DNA from: Anderseniella sp051010195 | GTDB taxonomy: Bacteria; Pseudomonadota; Alphaproteobacteria; Rhizobiales; Aestuariivirgaceae | DNA: 64,000 nt | Direction: 5' to 3' | Assembly (NCBI GenBank): GCA_051010195.1 | Contig: JBPCVV010000060.1 | Coordinates: 19,521 to 83,520 of the forward strand | Part shown: piece by piece, positions 8,729 to 16,154 of the stretch | Position numbering within the stretch: position 1 is the stretch's first letter | Layout of the letters: each line of letters starts with the position of its first letter | Position numbers and translations under genes: made by a program | Notes under the pieces: generated by a model | Database searches by the model: none | Told to the model about the DNA's origin: nothing | Seen by the model: only the letters and a program-made list of their open reading frames with translations

Positions 8729-9824
8729 ACTTCTGCTTTTGAACCGAAACACCGGCGGAGCGAATTGCAGTTACCCGCTTTTCGATCGCTGGACGGTAAT
8801 TGTTGGAAATTGCGGCACGCATGCGTTCAGCCTGTGCGGATGGGCTGTGCGGATAGACGGCAAACAGGCGCTTGAAAAAGGCCCGTGTGTTGCTGCTGCA
8901 CTCCAGAAGGACGTTGTCCACAACGGCATCAACCGGCTGGTTGGATTGCGGCGCCGTCCGGTCGGTGGCGTCGCGATAACAGGAGAACATCTCTTCCTTG
9001 GCAAGTTCCAGTTCAGCTTCCCCGGTGATCGGCTGAGGCGGGGCCGCAACAGGAGCCAGAGAGGCGGTTGTCTGTTCAGCGGCCTGGACAGCAGGTTCTG
9101 CCGCTGTCGGCAAAGGCGGAGTGGCTGCGCCAGCAGCCAGCTTCTGTTCTTCACGCACCTTCAGCACCGCTTCGCGCACGGCCGGCACGAAGGTCGATCC
9201 GGTTAATTCCTTGGCCATCTTGCGGGACTTCTTGCCGCCGAACCTGGCCGCCAGCACTTTCGACATGGAGCCGAACGACTTCTTGCACTCCGTCTTGATG
9301 GAACGCGCCACAACTGAGCGCAGGTTCAGCTTGGGAATTTTCTGCGCACGAGCCCGGGCATAGGTCGAGATACAGTCACGGAACGCAAAAACCTTGGGGT
9401 TCCCGGTGTCGCGCCACCATTTGGCCTCGCTCACACGCGCCCTCTTCTTCCTGCGCTTGCGGGTCGAGGCTTTCTTTTTGCGTTTGGCCGGTTTGACCGC
9501 CGGTTGCGCGGCCTGCAACTGCCGAGGCCCAGACTGGACCGTTGGTTGCTGCACCTGCTGTTGCGTCGGCGCCGGTTGCACGCCGCCTTCTACAGTCGGC
9601 TGGGCGATATTGATCGTCCGGCCACCTACGGATCTGACAGTCTGCTTGGCCGGAATCTCATTTGCTCCGGTCGGCTCGGTGCCGGTAAACACCTGCAATC
9701 CACGAGGTTTTACCGTATTGACCCGCTCGTTGCCCGACCGTTCGATGGTTTCTGCCCACGCCCCTGAACTGCCTGCAAGACAGGCAATGGTTACAATGGC
9801 AACGGCTGAGAATTTACAATTCAT
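8709..9824 (-). CDS. secreted protein with two copies of a Cys-pair helical domain, 371 aa
   Basis: Starts at the ATG at 9824 with a clean signal peptide (MNCKFSAVAIVTIACLAGSS, cleavage after GAWA). A low-complexity Pro/Gln and Lys/Arg region follows (VKPAKRKKKASTRKRRKKRA near residues 115-135). Two related helical segments come next. The first runs from FRDCISTYARARAQ to SIKTECKKSF, the second from MFSCYRDATDRTA to VLLECSSNTRAFF, each with two cysteines about 27-29 residues apart. I do not recognise a named family. The 3' end overlaps the convergent transglycosylase by 20 bases. An envelope role is inferred from the signal peptide only. Confidence 0.8.
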   Translation of the reverse strand: MNCKFSAVAIVTIACLAGSSGAWAETIERSGNERVNTVKPRGLQVFTGTEPTGANEIPAKQTVRSVGGRTINIAQPTVEGGVQPAPTQQQVQQPTVQSGPRQLQAAQPAVKPAKRKKKASTRKRRKKRARVSEAKWWRDTGNPKVFAFRDCISTYARARAQKIPKLNLRSVVARSIKTECKKSFGSMSKVLAARFGGKKSRKMAKELTGSTFVPAVREAVLKVREEQKLAAGAATPPLPTAAEPAVQAAEQTTASLAPVAAPPQPITGEAELELAKEEMFSCYRDATDRTAPQSNQPVDAVVDNVLLECSSNTRAFFKRLFAVYPHSPSAQAERMRAAISNNYRPAIEKRVTAIRSAGVSVQKQKFTSTAQ

Positions 9825-10142
9825 AAAAGGGTTCCCTTTTGGCTCCCCGACATTCGTCCAGCATGACCAACAAACAGGCAACAAAATGACGCCAATTTGG
9901 CCAACTCAATCAGTTCATTAGGTTGTTGAACACACCATGGAGAATGTCCTTGCAAACACCATGCCGAAAAGTTTAACCCACTGCACAACAACCGTCCTTG
10001 ACGGGGTTCAGCGACAGACCGTCAAAAAAACCACCGGCAATGCATGAAAAACCAATAAACTTGATATATTTCAGAGCGTTACCGTTGTTCAATTGACTCA
10101 TGGCAGTCCGGTTTTTCTTGGCAAATTGCCGGCAAAATCCGC
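9825..10142. other. intergenic region with one possible small ORF
   Basis: About 318 bases between the ETF-QO gene and the Cys-pair protein, both on minus. It contains the 42-codon frame listed separately and, around 10121-10137, a TTGCCGGCAA palindrome just downstream of the ETF-QO stop that might help end transcription but lacks a clear T run. Otherwise I see nothing. Confidence 0.4.
9973..10101 (-). CDS. possible 42-aa small protein downstream of ETF-QO
   Basis: Frame of 42 codons beginning MSQLNNGNALKYIKFIGFSC and ending PVKDGCCAVG. The middle (KFIGFSCIAGGFFDGLS) is moderately hydrophobic. There is no convincing Shine-Dalgarno, and the codon use is richer in A/T than the neighbours. It might be a small membrane peptide or simply intergenic sequence; I recognise no family. 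Confidence 0.25.
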   Translation of the reverse strand: MSQLNNGNALKYIKFIGFSCIAGGFFDGLSLNPVKDGCCAVG

Positions 10143-11816
10143 CTACATGTTCGGGTAGTTCGGTCCCTCGCCACCTTGCGGCACAGTCCAGACGATGTTC
10201 TGGGCCGGATCCTTGATATCGCAGGTCTTGCAGTGCACGCAATTCTGGAAATTGATCTGGAATTTGTCATTTCCGGCTTCGTCCTTGACTATTTCATAGA
10301 CACCGGCCGGGCAATAGCGCTGCGCCGGCTCGGCGTATTCGGGCAGATTCCGGCTGACCGGAACCGACGCATCCTTGAGGTGCAGGTGTGCAGCCTGGTT
10401 CTCATCGTGATTGGTTGCCGAATAGGCCACATTGGTCAGCCTGTCGAACGACAGGACACCGTCGGCCCGGGGATACTCGATAACCGGATAATCCGCTGCC
10501 TTGCCGGTGGAGTCTGCATCGTTCTTTTCATGCTTCATAGTTCCGAACAAGGAAAAGCCAAAGAGCTGGTTGGTCCACATGTCCAGCCCGCCCAGGGCGA
10601 GGCCGCCCAAAAGGCCGAACTTTGACCATAGTGGCTTGACATTGCGGACTTTTTTCAAGTCCTGCGCGATGGGAGAGGCATCCCACGCCGCCTGATATTC
10701 GGTCAGTTCGTCACCCTGGCGGCCTGCTGCGACGGCCGCGGCAGCCGCATCGGCAGCCAGCATGCCGGACTGCATGGCGTTGTGGGATCCCTTGATGCGC
10801 GGCACATTGACCATGCCTGCGGAACATCCGATGAGGCATCCGCCGGGGAACGACAGTTTCGGCACCGATTGATAACCCCCTTCGGTGATGGCGCGCGCGC
10901 CGTAGGCGACGCGGCGGCCTCCCTCCAGCACATCGGCTATCAACGGGTGGTGCTTGAAGCGCTGGAACTCCATGTACGGGAACAGATGCGGGTTCTTGTA
11001 GTTGAGGTGAACCACAAAGCCGATTGAAACCAGGTTGTCTTCCAGATGGTACATGAACGAGCCGCCACCGGTTTTGGTACCGAGTGGCCAACCCATGGTG
11101 TGAGTGACCTGGCCGGATTTGTGGTTTTCCGGCTTGATTTCCCATAGCTCTTTCATGCCGATGCCGAATTTCTGCGGGCTCTTGCCGTCCGACAGATTGA
11201 ACCTGTCAATCAGCACCTTGGCCAGTGATCCGCGCACGCCTTCCGCGATCATGACGTATTTGCCATGCAGTTCCATGCCGGGTTCGTAATCCGGACCGGG
11301 CTTGCCGTCCTTGCCGAGGCCGAAGACGCCGGCAACGACACCCTTCACAGACCCGTCGTCGTGGTAAACCAGGTCGGAACAGGCAAAGCCCGGATAGATC
11401 TCGACACCCAGACCCTCGGCCTGTTCGGCAAGCCAGCGGCACACATTGCCCAGGGACACGGCATAATTGCCGTGATTGTTCATCAGCGGCGGCATCATGA
11501 AGTTCGGCAGACGCAGAGCACCTGAAGGCCCGAGCATGTAGAAGCGGTCTTCCTGGACCTCGGTCTTCAGCGGTGCGCCCCTGTCTTTCCAGTCGGGGAT
11601 CAGCTCATTGAGGGCAACCGGGTCGATCACTGCGCCGGACAGGATATGCGCGCCCACTTCAGAGCCTTTTTCCAGCACACAGACTGAAATCTCTGTCCCG
11701 GACTTTTCCGCCAATTGCTTGAGGCGAATTGCGGCCGATAGGCCGGCAGGGCCGGCGCCGACAATCACCACATCAAATTCCATGGATTCGCGTTCCACTG
11801 CTGCTGCCTCGTTCAT
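10143..11816 (-). CDS. electron transfer flavoprotein-ubiquinone oxidoreductase
   Basis: Inner-membrane-associated FAD/4Fe-4S enzyme passing electrons from ETF (fatty and amino acid oxidation) to ubiquinone. The dinucleotide-binding fold is FDVVIVGAGPAGLSAAIRLK at residues 13-32. The C-terminal ferredoxin part contains NFQNCVHCKTCDIKDPAQN, supplying cluster cysteines together with CPAGVYEI. The ATG at 11816 (MNEAAAVERESMEF) is chosen because ERESMEFDVVIVG is the family's usual N-terminus, giving 557 residues. The open frame continues upstream to 12350, but that part is antisense to the uracil-DNA glycosylase and is spurious. Divergent from that gene. Confidence 0.96.
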   Translation of the reverse strand: MNEAAAVERESMEFDVVIVGAGPAGLSAAIRLKQLAEKSGTEISVCVLEKGSEVGAHILSGAVIDPVALNELIPDWKDRGAPLKTEVQEDRFYMLGPSGALRLPNFMMPPLMNNHGNYAVSLGNVCRWLAEQAEGLGVEIYPGFACSDLVYHDDGSVKGVVAGVFGLGKDGKPGPDYEPGMELHGKYVMIAEGVRGSLAKVLIDRFNLSDGKSPQKFGIGMKELWEIKPENHKSGQVTHTMGWPLGTKTGGGSFMYHLEDNLVSIGFVVHLNYKNPHLFPYMEFQRFKHHPLIADVLEGGRRVAYGARAITEGGYQSVPKLSFPGGCLIGCSAGMVNVPRIKGSHNAMQSGMLAADAAAAAVAAGRQGDELTEYQAAWDASPIAQDLKKVRNVKPLWSKFGLLGGLALGGLDMWTNQLFGFSLFGTMKHEKNDADSTGKAADYPVIEYPRADGVLSFDRLTNVAYSATNHDENQAAHLHLKDASVPVSRNLPEYAEPAQRYCPAGVYEIVKDEAGNDKFQINFQNCVHCKTCDIKDPAQNIVWTVPQGGEGPNYPNM

Positions 11817-11916
11817 GTGCCTGATAACTCCCGAATTCAAAGGCCACTTGCCTGTTTCCGGTGTTATAGTGAACTTGTTGAAAGACGCAATCTGTTCCTG
11901 AAAGGACATTTGCAAC

Positions 11917-12813
11917 GTGGTCGAGGACGCTGAAAGCACACAAACACTGTCTGCACGGGCCGCTGCTGCAGCCGCCCTTGAATGGTATGTCCATATGGGT
12001 GCCGACGAAGCGATCGGTGATAATCCGGTGGACGGGTTTGCGCGCTCTTCCGAGCTGGCGGCACGCAGAACCGCCGCTGCTGCATCACAGGAGGCTGCCG
12101 TGAATGGCAGTACGCGTGCACCGCTGAACAGGCCGAGTGCGCCGGCAAGCCGACCGCCCAGGCCGGTTCCGCGCCAGCCGGCAGCCGCCCCTTCAATGGC
12201 AAGCGACGAAATCGAGCAACTGGCCGGGTCCTGCAGCAGCCTCGACGAACTGGCCCGAACCCTGGATGCATTTGACGCCTGCCCGCTGAAACGCACCGCG
12301 ACGCAGTTGTGCTTTGCCGATGGCCTGCCGGGCGCACATGTGATGATCATCGGCGAGGCACCGGGACGCGACGAGGATGAACAGGGCCGCCCGTTCGTCG
12401 GCAGGTCGGGTCAGTTGCTGGACAAGATGCTGGCCTTGATAGACATCAACAGGACAAGCGATGATCCTGCGCGATCGGCATTCATAAGCAATATTGTGTT
12501 CTGGCGGCCGCCGGGGAACCGCAAGCCGTCTGCGTCGGAAGTGGTCATGTGCCTGCCGTTCGTCAGGCGGGCAATTGAACTTGCGAAACCACGCATCGTC
12601 ATTGCGGCGGGCGCTACTCCTGCCCAGGCGTTACTCGATACACCCACCGGCATCACCCGCATGAGGGGCACGTGGAAAACAATCAGCACCGGCAATGGCG
12701 AAATCGACGTCATGCCGACTCTGCATCCGTCCTACCTGCTGCGGTCACCGGAAGCCAAAAGGTTTGCCTGGCGCGATCTGCTTGCTGTAAAGGCAAAGCT
12801 CCAGGCCATTTAG
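11917..12813 (+). CDS. family 4-type uracil-DNA glycosylase lacking two Fe-S ligand cysteines
   Basis: Removes uracil from DNA to start base-excision repair. Motif 1 is IIGEAPGRDEDEQGRPFVGR and motif 2 is LHPSYLLRSP, both family 4-like. The usual four cysteines of the 4Fe-4S cluster are not all there. The C-x2-C pair is reduced to FDACPLK, and the third cysteine, normally in a KCRPPGN context, is tryptophan (FWRPPGNRKP). Only the cysteine in VVMCLPF matches the fourth. Other alphaproteobacterial enzymes, as I recall, share the W version. About 110 N-terminal residues are Ala/Pro-rich and probably disordered. Length 298. MoaB follows after 66 bases. Confidence 0.88.
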   Translation: MVEDAESTQTLSARAAAAAALEWYVHMGADEAIGDNPVDGFARSSELAARRTAAAASQEAAVNGSTRAPLNRPSAPASRPPRPVPRQPAAAPSMASDEIEQLAGSCSSLDELARTLDAFDACPLKRTATQLCFADGLPGAHVMIIGEAPGRDEDEQGRPFVGRSGQLLDKMLALIDINRTSDDPARSAFISNIVFWRPPGNRKPSASEVVMCLPFVRRAIELAKPRIVIAAGATPAQALLDTPTGITRMRGTWKTISTGNGEIDVMPTLHPSYLLRSPEAKRFAWRDLLAVKAKLQAI

Positions 12814-12879
12814 GCTTTTTGCATCTGTTCACAGCACGAACACATGTGAACTTCACATCTTCACGATTGGTGAACCGCC

Positions 12880-13428
12880 ATGTCGAAAATTGACCAGACC
12901 AGACCCTTCATCCCTGTACGCATTGCGGTACTGACAATATCCGATACCCGCACGCTGGAAGACGACAGGTCAGGCAATACGCTCACTGAATTGCTGGTCG
13001 CCGCGGGCCATGACCTGTCCGCCCGGGCAATCTGCAAAGATGACATTCGGTCCATCCGATCGACCTTAAGGAAGTGGTTCAAGCGCAGCGATACCGATGC
13101 CATCATCACAACAGGTGGCACTGGGCTCACAGGCCGCGACGTCACCATTGAGGCTGTACGCCCGCTGCTCGACAAGGAAGCCGACGGTTTCGCCACCGTT
13201 TTTCACATGATGTCGTTCGGTAAGATCGGCACATCAACCGTGCAATCGCGCACCATGGCCGGTGTCGCATCGGGCAAGTACGTGTTCTGCCTGCCTGGAT
13301 CACCGGGCGCATGCAGGGACGGCTGGAATGAGATCCTGTCGAAGCAGCTCGACTACCGGCATATGCCGTGCAATTTCGTGGAGATCATGCCGAGGCTGGA
13401 CGAGCATCTGCAGCGCACCAAGGGGTGA
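12880..13428 (+). CDS. moaB: molybdenum cofactor biosynthesis protein B
   Basis: MoaB/Mog-fold protein of molybdenum cofactor synthesis, which binds molybdopterin and adenylylates it or a related precursor. The signature TTGGTGLTGRDVTIEAV and the early VLTISDTRTLEDDRSGNTL block are clear. FCLPGSPGACRDGWNEIL is the second conserved loop. Length 182 residues is usual. It probably shares a transcript with the uracil-DNA glycosylase; other moa genes are not in the window. Confidence 0.93.
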   Translation: MSKIDQTRPFIPVRIAVLTISDTRTLEDDRSGNTLTELLVAAGHDLSARAICKDDIRSIRSTLRKWFKRSDTDAIITTGGTGLTGRDVTIEAVRPLLDKEADGFATVFHMMSFGKIGTSTVQSRTMAGVASGKYVFCLPGSPGACRDGWNEILSKQLDYRHMPCNFVEIMPRLDEHLQRTKG

Positions 13429-13482
13429 TTGAGGGTACAACTCTACTTGGCATTTGTTGCTAGTTTTATGTCGCTCACGCCA

Positions 13483-13673
13483 GCAGCCTGACGGCTGCGC
13501 TCCCTTGGGGGCGGGCCTAGCCGGCCCGAGGCCCGGTCGGGCCTAGTGGCAGTTTATCACAACCGTATTGATGAATGCCTCCGACGCACGGAACGTGCCG
13601 AGGCAAGCGCGACTGCGCGTCGCACGAAGTGCGCCCTCGCGGAGCGATTGGCGCAAGCCAATTCGCGTGAGCG
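13483..13673. repeat. chain of short perfect hairpins (palindromic repeat element)
   Basis: At least nine short perfect stems stand one after another. Examples are GCAGCC-TGAC-GGCTGC (13483-13498), GGGCC/GGCCC (13513-13527), GGCCCG-GT-CGGGCC (13530-13543) and GCACG-GAA-CGTGC (13586-13598). They continue with GCGAC/GTCGC (13609-13623), CGCAC-GAA-GTGCG (13621-13633), TCGC-GGA-GCGA (13637-13647), ATTGGC-GCAA-GCCAAT (13647-13662) and CGC-GTGA-GCG (13664-13673). Loops are mostly GAA, GGA or GNRA type. This resembles dispersed palindromic (REP/RIME-like) intergenic elements, but family membership cannot be tested from one copy. Confidence 0.65.
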
Positions 13674-13676
13674 GTA

Positions 13677-13706
13677 TTAATGTGAAGACACCTCAAGTTA
13701 ATGTGA
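13677..13706. repeat. 9-bp direct repeat, 21 bp apart
   Basis: TTAATGTGA occurs at 13677-13685 and 13698-13706, start to start 21 bp or two helical turns, about 90 bases upstream of the MBL-fold gene. The spacing fits a regulator bound on one face of the helix, though no regulator is implied by the sequence. Confidence 0.3.
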
Positions 13707-13795
13707 TCCTTGGCGCCATACCGTCGTTATACGTTATATGCATGCTCGCAACGAGTACGCCGTCCCAAATTCTCAACATGACAGGGGTAAACCCA

Positions 13796-14785
13796 ATGAC
13801 CAGTTCCAGTATTTCCCGCCGCAACGTACTTGCCAGCGCAGCCGTTGCCACTGCCTCTGTGCCGTTTGCAGGCTCGCTTGCCGTTTCACCGGCAGCCGCA
13901 AAAGCACCCATGGCCAAGGTGGATCACCCGACCCACCGGCGTTTCAAGCTTGGCGAGTTTGACGTCACAACCATCAATGACGGAGCAATCAACCTGGAAA
14001 ATCCGCAAGGCATCTTCGGCACCAACGCTTCGAAGGAAGACTTTGAGGCCCAGGCCAAAGCGAATTTCCTGCCGACAGACAAACTGCAAATTAGCTTTAC
14101 GCCGGTGATCATCAACACCGGAGACGAACTGGTTCTGTTTGATACCGGCAACGGCGAAGCCCGCATGCCGGCGGCCGGCCAGTTGATCCACTCCACGCTC
14201 AAGGCTGCCGGTTACTCGGCTGACCAGGTCGACAAGGTTGTCATCACCCACTATCACCCGGACCATATTGGCGGGCTGATGATGGGTGGCAAGCCGACCT
14301 TTGCCAACGCAACCTACGTGGCAGCTGCCACAGAACATGATTTCTGGTCGGCGCCTGAACGCATGTCCGGCGGCACTGAACGGGTCGCCAAGCTGACTGC
14401 GAGCAATGTCAGCCCGCTAGCAGAGAAGATGACTTTCGTGAAAGACGGCGACGATGTCACGTCCGGTATTCGTGCCATGTCGGCCAACGGCCACACCCCC
14501 GGCCACACTGCCTATTCCATCGAAAGCGGCGGCAAGCGCATCATCGTTGCCGGCGATTTTGCCAACCAGCCGGCGCTTTCGATTGCCAGGCCGGACTGGC
14601 ATGTGAAATTCGACATGGACAAGGACGCAGCCGTTGCCACGCGCAAGAAGATGCTCGATATGCTGGCCGCAGACCGGGTGCCGTTCACCAGTTACCACAT
14701 GCCGTTCCCGGCGGTCGGCTACATCGACAAGACCGCCGACGGCGGTTACCACTACGTACCGGTGAGCTACCAGCTCGACGTTTAG
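13796..14785 (+). CDS. Tat-exported MBL-fold metallo-hydrolase
   Basis: Metallo-beta-lactamase-fold hydrolase with the zinc motif THYHPDHIGG (HxHxDH) and downstream GHTPGHTAYSIE and ADFANQ-like metal-ligand regions. The N-terminus SSISRRNVLASAAVATASV is a twin-arginine signal ending in an AxA site (SPAAAKA), so the enzyme is probably folded before export to the periplasm. Start at the ATG at 13796 with AGGGG nine bases upstream; the ATG at 13778 is an alternative. Length 329 residues. The substrate is not evident. Lactonase-type and other hydrolases share this layout. Confidence 0.88.
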   Translation: MTSSSISRRNVLASAAVATASVPFAGSLAVSPAAAKAPMAKVDHPTHRRFKLGEFDVTTINDGAINLENPQGIFGTNASKEDFEAQAKANFLPTDKLQISFTPVIINTGDELVLFDTGNGEARMPAAGQLIHSTLKAAGYSADQVDKVVITHYHPDHIGGLMMGGKPTFANATYVAAATEHDFWSAPERMSGGTERVAKLTASNVSPLAEKMTFVKDGDDVTSGIRAMSANGHTPGHTAYSIESGGKRIIVAGDFANQPALSIARPDWHVKFDMDKDAAVATRKKMLDMLAADRVPFTSYHMPFPAVGYIDKTADGGYHYVPVSYQLDV

Positions 14786-14795
14786 GACCGGCCGG

Positions 14796-15392
14796 CTACT
14801 GGCCGCGCAACCAGTTGTGATAGCTTGTAGCGTCATCGACGTCTGCGAGCTGTCGCAACAGCCGGGCCCGGCCTCCGCCCAAATTTGCCATGGTATCGGT
14901 CAGCGCGTGCTCGCTAGACCAACGGACATTGTCGAACATCTTGAGCACCGTGCGCCGGCGCGACTGGCCCACGAGCCAGTAACCGCCGTCGGATGCCGGG
15001 CCGAACACCACCTCATGGCGGCCGAGCTGGTGGAAGGCGTCAGCTATGTCGGCACACTCAATGTGCGGGATATCGCTGCCGATGATCACCACTGGTCCGA
15101 CGGGCAATTCGTTGAACATGCGTTGCATGCGGTCGCCAAGATTTCCAGTTCCCTGGTCAATCAGGTTGACGTTTTGCGGCCACACACCGGCATGAAGTTC
15201 ATGCACGCCTGACACGGCAACCCAGGTCAACCAGCGCGGATCGCGCGACAGCAGATTGAGCGTTTTCGTCAGCATGACGCGATAGGCGCGGGTGGCCTCC
15301 ATGGCCCCGACACCGGCGCCGAGGCGGGTCTTGACCCGGCCGATGCGCGGTTGCTTGGCCATGACAAGCAGATGCTGCGGGCGTGGGTTCAT
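14796..15392 (-). CDS. DUF2064/TIGR04282-type glycosyltransferase
   Basis: Nucleotidyl/glycosyltransferase-fold protein of the DUF2064 group, labelled TIGR04282 'arsenosugar biosynthesis' in some annotations. The N-terminus LVMAKQPRIGRVKTRLGAGV resembles the nucleotide-binding start of the family, with VVIGSDIPHIECADIADAF and FGPASDGGYWLVGQ as the later conserved blocks. Length 198 residues. Its start overlaps the end of the next glycosyltransferase gene by four bases, so the two are translationally coupled. No arsenic gene (arsM, arsS, arsR) is nearby, so the arsenosugar label should not be taken as function here. Confidence 0.85.
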   Translation of the reverse strand: MNPRPQHLLVMAKQPRIGRVKTRLGAGVGAMEATRAYRVMLTKTLNLLSRDPRWLTWVAVSGVHELHAGVWPQNVNLIDQGTGNLGDRMQRMFNELPVGPVVIIGSDIPHIECADIADAFHQLGRHEVVFGPASDGGYWLVGQSRRRTVLKMFDNVRWSSEHALTDTMANLGGGRARLLRQLADVDDATSYHNWLRGQ

Positions 15393-16054
15393 CTGTAAAA
15401 TCGCTCAATGCGCTCAGGCGACACACCGACCGACCACATGGCCAGGCAGGTCAGGTTGCGCACGATGCGTGCAACATAGCCGTCGCGGACATAGCGCTCG
15501 GCGCTGGTGATGGCGGGAATGTCCAGATAGACCAGCCGCGACCTGCCGATGCGGCTTATCAGGTCGACATCCTCCATTAAAGGCAGGGGCCGAAATCCCC
15601 CGGCCTTGTCGTACAAGTTGCGTGAAACAAGCAGTCCCTGGTCGCCATAAGGCATGGCAAAAAGACGGCAGCGCAAGGCAACAAGCCTTTCAAGAATTCG
15701 CGCTTTGATGCTCGTGTCGTCAAGTTCGAAGCGAAACGCGGCCGCCTTGTCGCTTTGTGCCATGTGGGCCGCAACCGCCCCGGCCCAGCCCTTGGCCAGC
15801 ACCGTATCTGCATGCAGGAACAGCAGCCAGTCGCCCGTGGCTGCGTCTGCGCCTGCCGCCATCTGACGCCCACGTCCTGAAGCGCCGCGCACCAAAATGG
15901 CGTCAAATCCGCTGACATCCGGTGATGTCACGGAGCCGCCGTCTGCCACGATAATCTCGCCAATGCCGGCTTCTGCCCCGCGCTCGTTCAAACAGGTCAG
16001 GGTTCGCGGCAAACTGGCGTTGGCGTTGAGACTTGGAATGATGACCGACAACAT
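15389..16054 (-). CDS. GT2 family glycosyltransferase (TIGR04283 type)
   Basis: GT-A-fold family 2 glycosyltransferase: LSVIIPSLNANASLPRTL at the N-terminus, the IIVADGG block, and WLLFLHADTVLAKGW where HAD is the usual metal-binding DxD-like site of this subgroup. YGDQGLLVSRNLYDKAGGF followed by MEDVDLISRIG is the acceptor-side ED motif. Length 221 residues. It is the upstream member of a coupled pair with the DUF2064-type gene; such pairs are common and probably act on the same sugar or lipid substrate, which is unknown. Confidence 0.88.
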   Translation of the reverse strand: MLSVIIPSLNANASLPRTLTCLNERGAEAGIGEIIVADGGSVTSPDVSGFDAILVRGASGRGRQMAAGADAATGDWLLFLHADTVLAKGWAGAVAAHMAQSDKAAAFRFELDDTSIKARILERLVALRCRLFAMPYGDQGLLVSRNLYDKAGGFRPLPLMEDVDLISRIGRSRLVYLDIPAITSAERYVRDGYVARIVRNLTCLAMWSVGVSPERIERFYR

Positions 16055-16112
16055 GATGGGCGGACAATAGCCCCGGTGTGCGCGAGTTGGAACATGGTAT
16101 GAGATGTTTTTT

Positions 16113-16127
16113 GTTCTTGTTATGTTC
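16113..16127 (+). promoter_or_regulatory. LexA-type SOS box (GTTC-N7-GTTC)
   Basis: GTTCTTGTTATGTTC matches exactly the alphaproteobacterial LexA direct-repeat motif GTTC-N7-GTTC and lies 27 bases before the radical SAM start. Established knowledge is that LexA in this class binds this direct repeat; that it acts here is inference from position. Confidence 0.6.
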
Positions 16128-16154
16128 TTTTATCTGTTGTAGCGTGTTCGCACC

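Larger units (their letters stand above)
13429..13795. other. long intergenic region holding a serial-hairpin repeat
   Basis: About 367 bases between moaB and the MBL-fold gene. It contains the hairpin chain (13483-13673) and a direct repeat (13677-13706), listed separately. The remaining sequence, including 13707-13795 next to the MBL start, shows nothing I can name. The MBL frame stays open upstream to 13568 through the repeat, but the resulting Arg/Pro-rich peptide looks like translated repeat rather than protein. Confidence 0.6.

Noticed and set aside
11817..12350. N-terminal extension of the ETF-QO open frame, adding 178 residues
   Set aside because: It lies antisense over the uracil-DNA glycosylase, and the natural family start MNEAAAVERESMEF is inside the frame.
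12807..12860. GTTCAC/GTGAAC and GAAC-N6-GAAC repeats between the uracil-DNA glycosylase and moaB, considered as a LexA box
   Set aside because: Spacing is six, not seven, and the site lies after rather than before the repair gene.
13568..13795. Extension of the MBL gene through the hairpin repeat
   Set aside because: The peptide is Arg/Pro-rich translated repeat, and the Tat signal begins at 13796.
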